Source: Myxococcus xanthus (GTDB taxonomy: Bacteria; Myxococcota; Myxococcia; Myxococcales; Myxococcaceae). Taken from it: 61,625 nt of DNA. The notes beneath the pieces were generated by a model. That model was not told the origin of the DNA and made no database searches. It worked only from the letters and a program-made list of their open reading frames with translations. The DNA lies in NCBI RefSeq assembly GCF_013116825.1, contig NZ_JABFNS010000039.1, positions 1-61,625 on the forward strand. Reading direction: 5' to 3'. A program made the translations under genes and the position numbers. Positions 44,740 to 53,322 of this stretch are shown piece after piece; the stretch's first letter is position 1; each line of letters begins with the position of its first letter.

Positions 44740-46070
44740 GCGCCAGTGACCTGGATGACGTGCTGGCCAGCGTGAAGGGGGGCAAGGTCGCCCCGGTGTA
44801 CCTGTTGGTGGGCGAGGAGTTCCTGGTCCGCAAGGGCGCTGACGAGTTGGTGAAGCTGCTCGTCCCCGACGCGGCCATGGGCCTCAACCTGGCCGTGTTG
44901 GACGCGGGCAGCCCGCGCGAGGTGGCGCAGGAGTTGGCCACGCTGCCGCTGTTCCCCGGCCGCAAGGTGGTGCTGGTCCGCGACCCGGAGTTCCTGGCGC
45001 CCAAGAAGGGGCGAGGGGACGCGCTGGGCAAGGCACGCGAGGCGTGGAAGGCGGGCAAGCGGAAGGAAGGCGCGCGGCGGCTGTTGGCGCTGGCGGCCCG
45101 CGCGGGCTGGGGCGTGGAGCAACTGGACCCGGGCACTCCCGGGGCGCCGTCCGTGGAGCAGTGGAAGGACGAGCTCAACGTGGAGCTGGCCGACGCGGAC
45201 GTGGCCTTCCTCAAGGAGGCCGCCGCCTTCTGCCGCGAGGAGCGCATCTCCGCGCCGGAGGGCGATGCCTCGGCGCTGCTGGACCTCATCCAGAAGGGCG
45301 TGCCGGCGGGCCATGCGCTGGTGCTGGCCGCGTCCGACGTGGACGCCAAGAACCCGCTGGTGAAGCTGGCCCACGACAAGGGCCATGTCGTCGAGCGGAA
45401 GGTGGCGGCGCGTCACAAGGACCTGGACCTGACCGACATCGCCAAGGAGTTCCTGGCGCCCTTCAAGAAGAAGCTGGGGCCTGGCGCGCTGGACGAACTC
45501 AAGGAGCGCATCGGTGGGAACATCCGTCTGCTTCAGTCGGAGCTGGAGAAGCTGGCCACGTATTCGGAAGGTCCCGCCATTGAGCGGGCGGACGTGGCCG
45601 CGCTGGTCCACCACGCGCGCGAGGAGGAATTCTTCGAGCTGTCCGAGGCGCTCCAGAAGCGCGACTTCGGCGGAGCGCTGTCCTACGCGGACGACGCCAT
45701 GGGGCAGGGGACCCACGCGTTGCAGTTGCTGGGCGCGGTGGCCTCCATCGTCCGGAGCCTGCTGGAGAGCCATGAGTGGCTGTGGCGCTACGCAGGGGGC
45801 AATCCGCCTCGCACCGCGAAGGACGTGGAGGCGCGCGTCTTCCCTCGGCTGGAAGCGGAGCTGAAGGGCAGCAAGCGGAAGATGCCCAACGCGTGGGCGC
45901 TCACGTTCAGCATGAAGGCCGCGGCGGGCTATGAGCGGCGGGAGCTGCTGGGCGCGCTGGTGGCCTGCGCCGAGGCGGACCTGGCGCTGAAGTCGTCAGC
46001 GAACGGCCGGCTGGTCATCGAGCGGCTGCTGGCCACGGTGTGTGTGCGCCAGCAAGGCGCGGGTTATTAA
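44736..46070 (+). CDS. holA: DNA polymerase III delta subunit, with an insertion
   Basis: Delta opens the sliding clamp within the clamp loader. The 444-residue protein has the family N-terminus (VYLLVGEEFLVRKGADEL), the strand FPGRKVVLVRDPEFL and a middle and C-terminal helical part (GNIRLLQSELEKLATYS, LQLLGAVASIVRSLLESHEWL). At about 100 residues more than the usual 340, it carries an extra segment around residues 88-185 (KKGRGDALGKAREAW...DASALLDLIQKG). It overlaps holB by 4 bases (ATGA), so the two are co-translated. Confidence 0.9.
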   Translation: MSASDLDDVLASVKGGKVAPVYLLVGEEFLVRKGADELVKLLVPDAAMGLNLAVLDAGSPREVAQELATLPLFPGRKVVLVRDPEFLAPKKGRGDALGKAREAWKAGKRKEGARRLLALAARAGWGVEQLDPGTPGAPSVEQWKDELNVELADADVAFLKEAAAFCREERISAPEGDASALLDLIQKGVPAGHALVLAASDVDAKNPLVKLAHDKGHVVERKVAARHKDLDLTDIAKEFLAPFKKKLGPGALDELKERIGGNIRLLQSELEKLATYSEGPAIERADVAALVHHAREEEFFELSEALQKRDFGGALSYADDAMGQGTHALQLLGAVASIVRSLLESHEWLWRYAGGNPPRTAKDVEARVFPRLEAELKGSKRKMPNAWALTFSMKAAAGYERRELLGALVACAEADLALKSSANGRLVIERLLATVCVRQQGAGY

Positions 46071-46082
46071 AAGGAGGCGCAT

Positions 46083-46541
46083 ATGGCGGACAAGCGTCGT
46101 TTCGACCTCTTCGCGGACTTCCTGGTGGAGCGCTTCAACGCGCCACGCGTCTTCGACGTGGCGGGCGGGCAGGGGAAGCTCAACGAGGCGCTGACGAAGC
46201 GGGGCCGTGCCGTCACCACCTTCGACCTGCGGCACAAGCACCTGCCCGTCACCTACGCCCAGCGCATCTTCACGCTGGAAGAGCCGTGCGAGGCGGAGCT
46301 GGTGGTGGGCATGCACCCGGATGGCGCCACCCGCATCATCATCCAGTACGCGGCGGCGCACCGGCTGCCCTTCGCAGTGGTGCCGTGCTGCTCGGACAAC
46401 GGCATGCCCTACAACCCGTGGATGCGGCACCTGGCCGAGCTGGCTCGCGAGTCGGGCTTCACCACCGTGGAGGAGGTGAAGCTCTCCATGGACGGGCGGG
46501 CCCGGGTCATCGTGGGCGAGCACGGCGCCGCTGCGTCTTGA
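46083..46541 (+). CDS. Small class I SAM-dependent methyltransferase-like protein
   Basis: This 152-residue protein starts at an ATG with AAAAGGAGG 6 bases upstream. It has a SAM-binding Gly-rich strand FDVAGGQGKL (24-33), an acidic strand end FDLRHKH (about 47-53) and a VPCC segment with downstream SDNGMPYNPW. The short length and the VPCC motif recall METTL25/tRNA-type methyltransferases, but I cannot name the substrate. It follows holA by 12 bases, so it is likely in the same transcript. Confidence 0.7.
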   Translation: MADKRRFDLFADFLVERFNAPRVFDVAGGQGKLNEALTKRGRAVTTFDLRHKHLPVTYAQRIFTLEEPCEAELVVGMHPDGATRIIIQYAAAHRLPFAVVPCCSDNGMPYNPWMRHLAELARESGFTTVEEVKLSMDGRARVIVGEHGAAAS

Positions 46542-46565
46542 CGGCGTCGGAGTCCCCGCGGCTTG

Positions 46566-47366
46566 TCACTCGGTGGGCCCGGCCAGCAGGCCCGTGACGT
46601 CCTTCCACGGCCCCTGGCAGGGCGGGGCGTCCGAGGCGAGGTAGTGCCCGACGCGCCCCGGCGCCAGCGCCACCACGGCGGATGATCGCGTGCCGTAGAG
46701 CGGCGTGTGGATGCAGAGCGCCTGGAGCCGTTGCAGGAAGTCGCGGGGCAGGTCCTCACCGGCGCCAGGGGGTGGAATCAGCTCCTCGGCGGGGAGGGTC
46801 GGGTCCGACAGCACCGCCTTCAAGCCCGCCTCCAGCTCCGGCCAGGGCTTCTTCGCCACCTCGGTGGTCAGCAGCCGGGCCCGCTCCACCTTGGGCAATT
46901 CCGGGGCGTTCAGGACGTCATTGGGCAGGACATGCACCCCCGGGGGGACATCCTCCCGCCGCAGCTGCCGGTCCGTCCTCCGGGCGTAGGCCACGCGCAG
47001 GCGCCGGGCGTCTCCATAGAGGAGGTTGAAGGGCATGAACGCATCCCCTGGCAGGGTATCCAGGTACCGGTCCACGGCCTCCACGCTGCCGGCCTGGAGG
47101 GCCTTGAGCACCACCTCGCCCCGCGAGCGAGGGGCCGGGCCCTGGCCTCGCTCGCCCCGCTGGTTCGTCAGGCCGACGAACAATCCGCCGTGGGTTACAC
47201 CCATCCACGTCCCACCGCGCTCCTCATCCCGGCCGCCCACGGCGAGCGGGGACTCCAGAAGCACCTGGGGACCGGTGGCGGGGCGGGCGTAGAACTCGTC
47301 CCGGTTGGCCGCGAGCACCAGCGGCCATTCGGGGTGGACGTGGCGCAGGATGATGATGGTGCACAT
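46566..47366 (-). CDS. TANGO2/NRDE family protein
   Basis: The ATG at 47366 (MCTIIILRHV) gives 266 residues and places Cys2 at the N-terminus, as in Ntn-hydrolase-like NRDE proteins. The family signature NRDE is at residues 21-24 (LAANRDEFYARP), followed by GGRDEERGGTWMG and the LTNQRG segment. Bacterial members are uncharacterised; the eukaryotic relative TANGO2 is linked to lipid and heme handling. The frame continues upstream without this N-terminus. It is convergent with the methyltransferase and divergent from metG. Confidence 0.9.
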   Translation of the reverse strand: MCTIIILRHVHPEWPLVLAANRDEFYARPATGPQVLLESPLAVGGRDEERGGTWMGVTHGGLFVGLTNQRGERGQGPAPRSRGEVVLKALQAGSVEAVDRYLDTLPGDAFMPFNLLYGDARRLRVAYARRTDRQLRREDVPPGVHVLPNDVLNAPELPKVERARLLTTEVAKKPWPELEAGLKAVLSDPTLPAEELIPPPGAGEDLPRDFLQRLQALCIHTPLYGTRSSAVVALAPGRVGHYLASDAPPCQGPWKDVTGLLAGPTE

Positions 47367-47481
47367 GCGTATCCGGTCGATAACATCTCCGGCTCCGTGG
47401 CGCATTCGTGCCCGCGGTCCTCACGCCGTCGATGACCTCGGCCATCCGAGCGGCTAAGGTCCGCCGCCCTCAGGAGAATCC

Positions 47482-49593
47482 ATGGCTGAGAGAACCCTCG
47501 TCACCAGCGCGCTGCCCTACGCGAACGGCCCGCTCCACATCGGCCACGCCGTCGAGTACGTGCAGACCGACATCTACGTTCGTTTCCTCCGCTCGTGCGG
47601 CAGGGACGTCGTCTACTTCTGTGCCGATGACACCCACGGCACGCCCATCGAGCTGAACGCGGCGAAGCAGGGCCTCAAGCCCGAGGAGTTCATCGCCCGC
47701 TTCCACGAGGAGCACCAGCGGGACTTCCACGACCTCGATGTCCGCTTCGACTACTTCCACTCCACCAACTCGCCGGAGAACCGCCAGTACGCGGAGCTCA
47801 TCTACGGGCGGCTGAAGGAGAAGGGCGACATCGAGCGCCGGAACATCGAGCAGACCTACTGCGATAACGACCGCCGCTTCCTGCCGGACCGCTTCATCAA
47901 GGGGACCTGCCCCAACTGCAAGGCTTCCGACCAGTACGGCGATGCCTGTGAGAAGTGCGGCAAGGCCTACGACCCCACGGACCTCATCGACGCGCGCTGT
48001 GCCCTGTGTGGCACGCCGCCGGTCCGCAAGCACTCCGAACACCTGTTCTTCAAGCTGTCGCGGCACGCGGACTTCCTCCAGGACGTGCTGCGCAAGCCGG
48101 GCTTCCTCCACCCGGGCCTGGCGACCCAGCTCCAGGGCTTCTTCGAGAAGGGCCTGTCGGACTGGGACATCAGCCGTGACGGGCCGTACTTCGGCTTCGC
48201 CATTCCGGGGGAGACGGACAAGTACTTCTACGTCTGGCTGGATGCGCCCATCGGGTACATCGCCACCACGGAGAAGTGGGCGAAGGAGACGGGCAAGGCG
48301 AAGAGCGCGCTGGACTACTGGAGCGCGGACGCCGACACCCGCATCATCCACTTCATCGGCAAGGACATCGTCTACTTCCACGCGCTGTTCTGGCCGGCCG
48401 TGCTCAACGTCGCGGGCTTCCACATCCCCAGCGAAATCAAGGTCCACGGGCACCTCACGGTGAACGGCGAGAAGATGTCGAAGAGCCGCGGCACCATGGT
48501 GCCGGTGCGCGACTACCTGGACCAGTTGGACCCCAGCTACTTGCGCTACTTCTACGCGGCCAACCTGGGCCCGGGCGTGGAGGACCTGGACCTCAACCTC
48601 AAGGACTTCCGCCAGCGCGTGAATGGCGAGCTGGTCAACAACGTGGGCAACCTGGCCAACCGCGCCCTGTCGCTGCTGGCCGGTCCGCTGGAGAAGCGTC
48701 TCGCGCCCGGCCGTGCCGAGGGCCCGGGCCGCGAGTTGGTGGAGGCCGCGCTCGCCCGCGTGCCGGAGGTTCGCGAGGCGTTCGACAAGCTGGAGTACCG
48801 GTCCGCCATCCGCGTCATCACCGAGATTGCCTCGGCCGCCAACGCCTTCCTCCAGACGGCCGCGCCTTGGGCCCAGGTGAAGAAGGACGCGGAGGTCGCT
48901 CGCGCGGACCTGTCCGACGCCGCGGACGTGGCCTACCTCCTGGGCGCGCTGCTTGCCCCGGTGACGCCGCGCGTGTCGGAGAAGCTCTTCGCCCAGCTCG
49001 GCGCCGAGCCGCTGACGTTCCAGTCCCTGGAGGGCGCGAAGTACCCGCTGTTGGATCGCAGCCGTCCCATCGGCACGCCCGAGCCGCTGCTGCCGCGGCT
49101 GGAGGAGGAGCGCGTCAACGTCATCATCAAGCTGCCGGAAGGCGCCGCTGCGCCGCAGGCCGCGGAGGCCAGGCCGGCCAAGGGTGCCAAGGCGGAGAAG
49201 AAGCCCGCCGAGGCTCTCGCCGCGACGCAGGCGGCGGCCCCGAGCGCTGGCGCGGCCGAGTCGTCGGGTGAAATCGAGTACGACGACTTCGCCAAGGTGG
49301 TGCTGAAGGCCGGCAAGGTGCTGGCCGCGGAGAAGGTCCAGAAGGCGGACAAGCTGCTCAAGCTCACGGTGGACGTGGGCGAGGGGAGCCCGCGCACCAT
49401 CGTCTCCGGCATCGCGGAGGCCTTCGCTCCCGAGGCGCTCACCGGGCGCAACGTGGTGGTGGTGGCCAACCTCAAGCCGCGCAAGCTCAAGGGCATCGAG
49501 TCGCGCGGAATGCTCCTGACGGCGGGGCCGGGCGGCAAGGAGCTGTCGCTGCTCGACCCGGGCGATGTGGCCCCCGGCAGCGAGGTGAAGTGA
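47482..49593 (+). CDS. metG: Methionyl-tRNA synthetase
   Basis: This 703-residue class I aminoacyl-tRNA synthetase has HIGH (19-22), KMSKS (331-335) and the zinc-binding CxxC pairs around 143-175 (CPNCK, CEKCG, CALCG). A C-terminal tRNA-binding EMAP/Trbp111 domain (about 597-703; VVLKAGKVLAAEKVQKADKLLKL) is joined by an Ala/Pro/Lys-rich linker. It charges tRNA-Met with methionine. The ATG follows CAGGAGAATCC. It is followed immediately by the HEAT gene, whose GTG starts 1 base past its stop. Confidence 0.96.
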   Translation: MAERTLVTSALPYANGPLHIGHAVEYVQTDIYVRFLRSCGRDVVYFCADDTHGTPIELNAAKQGLKPEEFIARFHEEHQRDFHDLDVRFDYFHSTNSPENRQYAELIYGRLKEKGDIERRNIEQTYCDNDRRFLPDRFIKGTCPNCKASDQYGDACEKCGKAYDPTDLIDARCALCGTPPVRKHSEHLFFKLSRHADFLQDVLRKPGFLHPGLATQLQGFFEKGLSDWDISRDGPYFGFAIPGETDKYFYVWLDAPIGYIATTEKWAKETGKAKSALDYWSADADTRIIHFIGKDIVYFHALFWPAVLNVAGFHIPSEIKVHGHLTVNGEKMSKSRGTMVPVRDYLDQLDPSYLRYFYAANLGPGVEDLDLNLKDFRQRVNGELVNNVGNLANRALSLLAGPLEKRLAPGRAEGPGRELVEAALARVPEVREAFDKLEYRSAIRVITEIASAANAFLQTAAPWAQVKKDAEVARADLSDAADVAYLLGALLAPVTPRVSEKLFAQLGAEPLTFQSLEGAKYPLLDRSRPIGTPEPLLPRLEEERVNVIIKLPEGAAAPQAAEARPAKGAKAEKKPAEALAATQAAAPSAGAAESSGEIEYDDFAKVVLKAGKVLAAEKVQKADKLLKLTVDVGEGSPRTIVSGIAEAFAPEALTGRNVVVVANLKPRKLKGIESRGMLLTAGPGGKELSLLDPGDVAPGSEVK

Positions 49594-49594
49594 G

Positions 49595-50572
49595 GTGACG
49601 GACTGGCGTGCCGACCGGGACCGGGCCCTCCTGACGCTGGAGCGCGAGAAGCGCCCGGCGTTCAGGACGGAAGCCGCGCTCCAGCTCTATCACCTCGCGT
49701 CGGAGGTCCCCGAGCACGCCGCCGAGTTCCTCGAGGCGCTCCCCCGGCTGCTGGCGGACAAGCAGGTGGAGGTGCGCCGCGCGGGGGTGAGCCTGGCCTC
49801 CGTGGTGGTGCCTCCGGCGGAGCTGCCGGACCTGCTCATCGCCCGGCTTCGGGACGAGGAGTGGCAGATTCGCCTGGAGGCCACCGGCCGGTTGGCGGAC
49901 CTGGCCCGGCCGGAGCTGCGTGGGGCGCTGGCCTCCATGCTGGAGGACGGCACCTTCGAGGTCCGCTTCGAGGCGGCACGCGGCATCGCCAGCCTCCATC
50001 ACGCCGCGGGGCTGGAGGTGTTGCTGGAGGCGCTGGACGCGGACCTGCTGCGCTTCCGGGCCCTGGGGGCGCTGGCGGAGTTGGGGGACGCGCGCGCGCT
50101 GCCCCAGGTGAAGAAGCTGTTCGGCCGGTGGCTCCTGCCCGCCTTCGACAAGACGCAGGCCGCCGGGGTGCTGGCGAAGCTGGGCGATTCGGACGGCTCG
50201 ACGTACCTCATCCAGCGGATGGCGAAGAAGCGGTGGAGCCCGGACCGGGCTCTGGCCGTGGAGCTCTGCGGCGAGGTGAAGGTGCCAGGCGCGCTGGAGC
50301 GCTTGAAGGAAGTCCTGGACGACGTGAAGGACCCCTGCCGGGGCGCGGCCGCGAGAGGCCTGGGCCGGCTGGGCGATGCGCGGGCGCTGCCCTGGCTGGT
50401 CGGGCTGCTCCAGGACGCGCAGGCCTCCGAGGACAGCCGATTGGACGCCGCTGACGGGCTGTGGCGCCTGGGCGGGGCGGAGGCGCGTGAGGCCGTTCGC
50501 AACGCGGTGAGTACCTTTCCCTCTCCAGAGGCCCGCGCCGAGCTGGAAGAGCTGTTGCAGGAGGAGCCATGA
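49595..50572 (+). CDS. HEAT-repeat protein
   Basis: This 325-residue protein begins with a GTG directly after metG, then shows repeated helical pairs of about 30 residues with the HEAT/PBS-lyase pattern, for example DKQVEVRRAGVSLASV, DEEWQIRLEATGRLADLA, EVRFEAARGIASLHHAAG, FRALGALAELGDARAL and CRGAAARGLGRLGDARAL. HEAT arrays are binding scaffolds. It overlaps tatD by 4 bases, so metG, this gene and tatD form one operon. Confidence 0.85.
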   Translation: MTDWRADRDRALLTLEREKRPAFRTEAALQLYHLASEVPEHAAEFLEALPRLLADKQVEVRRAGVSLASVVVPPAELPDLLIARLRDEEWQIRLEATGRLADLARPELRGALASMLEDGTFEVRFEAARGIASLHHAAGLEVLLEALDADLLRFRALGALAELGDARALPQVKKLFGRWLLPAFDKTQAAGVLAKLGDSDGSTYLIQRMAKKRWSPDRALAVELCGEVKVPGALERLKEVLDDVKDPCRGAAARGLGRLGDARALPWLVGLLQDAQASEDSRLDAADGLWRLGGAEAREAVRNAVSTFPSPEARAELEELLQEEP

Positions 50573-51345
50573 GATTCGTCGACGCCCACTGCCACCTCGA
50601 GGTGAAGGACTACCCGGACGTCGTGGCCGTGCTCGACGCGGCTCGCGCGGCGGGGCTGGTCCACGCCGTCGTGGTGGGGCAGTTCCATGGCCCGGGCAAC
50701 TGGGGCAACGCGCTGGAGCTGGCGGCGGCGCACCCGGAGTTCCTGTCGCCCACGTTGGGCATCCACCCGCACGAGGCCGCTCGGGCCACCGAGGAGGACC
50801 TGGCCACGCTGGAGCGCACCTGCGCGCGTCCCGAGGTCCGGGCGGTGGGGGAGGCGGGCCTGGACTACTACTACGAGCACTCACCGCGTGAGGCGCAGGC
50901 GGAGGTCTTCCGGCGGCAGTGCGCGCTGGCGCTCCGGCTGGGCAAGCCGCTGGTGGTGCACGTGCGCGACGCGCATGACGACTGTGACGCCATCCTCGGC
51001 GAGACGGGCGTAGCGAAGGGCGTCATCCACTGCTTCACCGGCGACACGGACGCGGCCCGGCGCTACCTGGACCGGGGCTTCCTGCTGTCGCTGTCGGGTG
51101 TCATCACCTACAAGAAGACGGAGGCGCTCCAGGACGCGGTGCGCTTCGCGCCGTTGGACAGGCTGATGGTGGAGACGGACAGCCCGTACCTGGCGCCGGT
51201 GCCGCACCGGGGGCGGAAGAACCAGCCCTCGCACGTGGTGGAGACGGCGAAGAAGGTCGCCGAGCTCAAGGGCGTGACGCTGGAGGAGGTGGCCGCGGTC
51301 ACCACCGCCAACGCCGCCGCCCTCTTCAACCTCAACCTGCGTTGA
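50569..51345 (+). CDS. tatD: TatD family deoxyribonuclease
   Basis: This 258-residue metallo-hydrolase of the TatD family has the metal-binding pattern of the TIM-barrel amidohydrolase-like fold: FVDAHCHL (His7, His9), GEAGLDYYY, HVRDAHDD, IHCFTGD and ETDSPYLAP. TatD proteins are Mg-dependent exo/endonucleases in DNA repair or fragmentation. Its start overlaps the HEAT gene (ATGA). Its last 14 bases overlap the end of the convergent minus-strand gene. Confidence 0.93.
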   Translation: MRFVDAHCHLEVKDYPDVVAVLDAARAAGLVHAVVVGQFHGPGNWGNALELAAAHPEFLSPTLGIHPHEAARATEEDLATLERTCARPEVRAVGEAGLDYYYEHSPREAQAEVFRRQCALALRLGKPLVVHVRDAHDDCDAILGETGVAKGVIHCFTGDTDAARRYLDRGFLLSLSGVITYKKTEALQDAVRFAPLDRLMVETDSPYLAPVPHRGRKNQPSHVVETAKKVAELKGVTLEEVAAVTTANAAALFNLNLR

Positions 51346-53314
51346 GGCCGCCGGCCAGGGCCGCGAGGTCCTGGTCCATCTGCGGGACGTCCAGCAGCAA
51401 CGCGTCCGGGTCGTACTGGAAGTCCGCTTGCTTCAGCTTCAGCAGCGCCTGGAGCGCGGGCTCGCCTGAGTGACCCCCGAAGGACGCGAAGACGACGCGC
51501 CCCCGCTCCAGGTGCAGGTAACCCTCCAGCGTGTGCTGGCGCAGGTTGAGCCGGCCGCTCTTGTGGCCACCCCCCAGCGTGCGCAGCAGCTCGCGGGGGG
51601 GGAGCTCGTCGAAGCTGCCGCGCACCACGCGCCCCGGGCCGTTGTGCTGGACCCGGTCGTCGTAGAGGGCCTGCACCGTCTTCGCGATGGCGGGCTTGTC
51701 CGCGGGCGACAGCACGTCCGTGGCGCCCGCCATGAGCAGGCGCTCCCGCGTGGCATTGTCGGGCTCGCCCACCACCGCGATGGGCAGCCCCGCCGTCTCC
51801 GGCGCCGAGCGGGCCTGCGCCAGCAAGTCCATCACGTCCTGCAGTCCCAGCCGCAGGCTCACCACCAGCACATCGCAGTCCTGCCGCGCCAGTCCGTCCT
51901 GCGCGCCCTCGACGGTGGACAGCGCGTGCGCCACCAGGCCCTGCTTCAGCACCGCCTCCAGCAGCTCGCCGCGCGCCGTCTCGTCCGGCTCCACCACGAG
52001 CACCTGGCGGCCTTCGCTCTCCAGCCGGTGGCGCAGCAGCTCGCCGCTCTGGAGCTGGATGACGATGTCCGCAACCACCGGGTCATAGAGCACGCCCGCG
52101 TACTTGCGCAGGTGCTCCAGCGCCTGCTCCTTGGGCAGCACGCGGCCCAGGGCATTGCCCGGGTTTTTCGTCAGCTCCAGGAAGCTGTCCACCGCGGCGA
52201 GGATGCGCGCGCCCAGGGTGATGTCCTCGCCCTTGGCGCCCTGGGGCGTGCCGGAGCCGTCCCAGGCTTCGTACATCTGCGCGAGGATGGTGTTCGTCTG
52301 CGCGGGCAGGTGCACCGTCTCGAACATGCGGGTGGGGATGCGGCAGGCCAGCTTCGCCTGCGCCTTCCACTCCGGGTTGACGGCGTTGCTCGCCAGCGAG
52401 AAGTGCCGCTCCGCCGGCTTGCCCAGGTCGTGCAGGTAGGCGGCGATGGTCAGCGCGGCCAGCTCCTTGTGGGGCATGCCCATGCGCTGGCCCACGATGC
52501 CGGCCTGCCGCGCCAACTGCGCGGAGTGTCCGCGGTGGCGCTGCCGGTCCTGCTCCAGCAGGCCGACCATGATGCCCAGCGTCTCCACGTAGTCGCTGTC
52601 GCTCACCAGCCCGCGCGGCCCACCGGGCTCGCGCCGCTGGGTGGACGGGCGGACCGCGGGGGTGCCGGTGCTGCTGCCGCGTTGCAGCCGCATCCGCGCG
52701 TCCGTCTCCACGCGGAAGTTGAGGCTGAGTCCGCCACGGTTGCCCGTGCCCGTCCCGGTGACGCTGCCCGCGTAGGTGCGTCCGTGCTCCGGGGCGCCCG
52801 CGCGGGACGGCGCGGCCGGGGCCTGTCCCTGGGCGTTGGCGCCTTCCAGCAGCGCGGCGAAGGCGGTGGGATCGCCGTAGTAGTGCTTGCGGATGGCGGC
52901 GGAGATGGCGCTGCGCAGGCCCACGTACGCGTAGACCTCCGACATGCCCGTGACGAGGGCAATCTCGTCCATCAGCGACTTGTTCTGCGGCTCGGCGGCG
53001 ACCACCGAGAGCAGCTTGCGCTCCGGGTCCACCGCCAGCGGCAGCACGTTCTGCGCCTCGGCCAGGCGCACCGGAAGCCGGTCCAGCACCTCGGTGGCGA
53101 TGCGCGCCTTCGCCAGCTTGTCCGCGCTGACGAAGCGCGTCTGGAACTCCGCCGCCAGGAAGCGCAGCAGCGCCGCTTCCTGGAGCAGTCCCAGCTCAAC
53201 CAGGCAATCACCGACCTTGTGGCCGGTGATTTTCTGGTGCTCCAGGGCCTGTTCCACGGCCCCGGCGTTGACGAGTCCCGCCTCGATGAGGCGCTCTCCC
53301 AACCTCTTCACCAT
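51332..53314 (-). CDS. MshEN-HD-GYP-like-receiver-DUF4388 multidomain protein
   Basis: 660 residues. The N-terminal MshEN/GspE-type domain is at about 1-150 (LGERLIEAGLVNAGAVEQALEHQ). An HD-GYP-like domain (about 235-430) has a His-rich first helix (RHRGHSAQLARQAG) and the HD pair YLHDLGK (His295, Asp296), but GYP is replaced by DGSGTP (352-357). A receiver-like domain (about 437-550) has Ser486 in place of the phosphoacceptor Asp (DVLVVSLRLG). A C-terminal DUF4388-like domain (about 565-650) follows. MshEN domains bind c-di-GMP and HD-GYP domains hydrolyse it. The motif losses suggest reduced or no hydrolysis, possibly a c-di-GMP effector. It is preceded in the operon by the YhaM-like gene, 8 bases away. 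Confidence 0.82.
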   Translation of the reverse strand: MVKRLGERLIEAGLVNAGAVEQALEHQKITGHKVGDCLVELGLLQEAALLRFLAAEFQTRFVSADKLAKARIATEVLDRLPVRLAEAQNVLPLAVDPERKLLSVVAAEPQNKSLMDEIALVTGMSEVYAYVGLRSAISAAIRKHYYGDPTAFAALLEGANAQGQAPAAPSRAGAPEHGRTYAGSVTGTGTGNRGGLSLNFRVETDARMRLQRGSSTGTPAVRPSTQRREPGGPRGLVSDSDYVETLGIMVGLLEQDRQRHRGHSAQLARQAGIVGQRMGMPHKELAALTIAAYLHDLGKPAERHFSLASNAVNPEWKAQAKLACRIPTRMFETVHLPAQTNTILAQMYEAWDGSGTPQGAKGEDITLGARILAAVDSFLELTKNPGNALGRVLPKEQALEHLRKYAGVLYDPVVADIVIQLQSGELLRHRLESEGRQVLVVEPDETARGELLEAVLKQGLVAHALSTVEGAQDGLARQDCDVLVVSLRLGLQDVMDLLAQARSAPETAGLPIAVVGEPDNATRERLLMAGATDVLSPADKPAIAKTVQALYDDRVQHNGPGRVVRGSFDELPPRELLRTLGGGHKSGRLNLRQHTLEGYLHLERGRVVFASFGGHSGEPALQALLKLKQADFQYDPDALLLDVPQMDQDLAALAGGLNAG

Positions 53315-53322
53315 GTGCTGCC

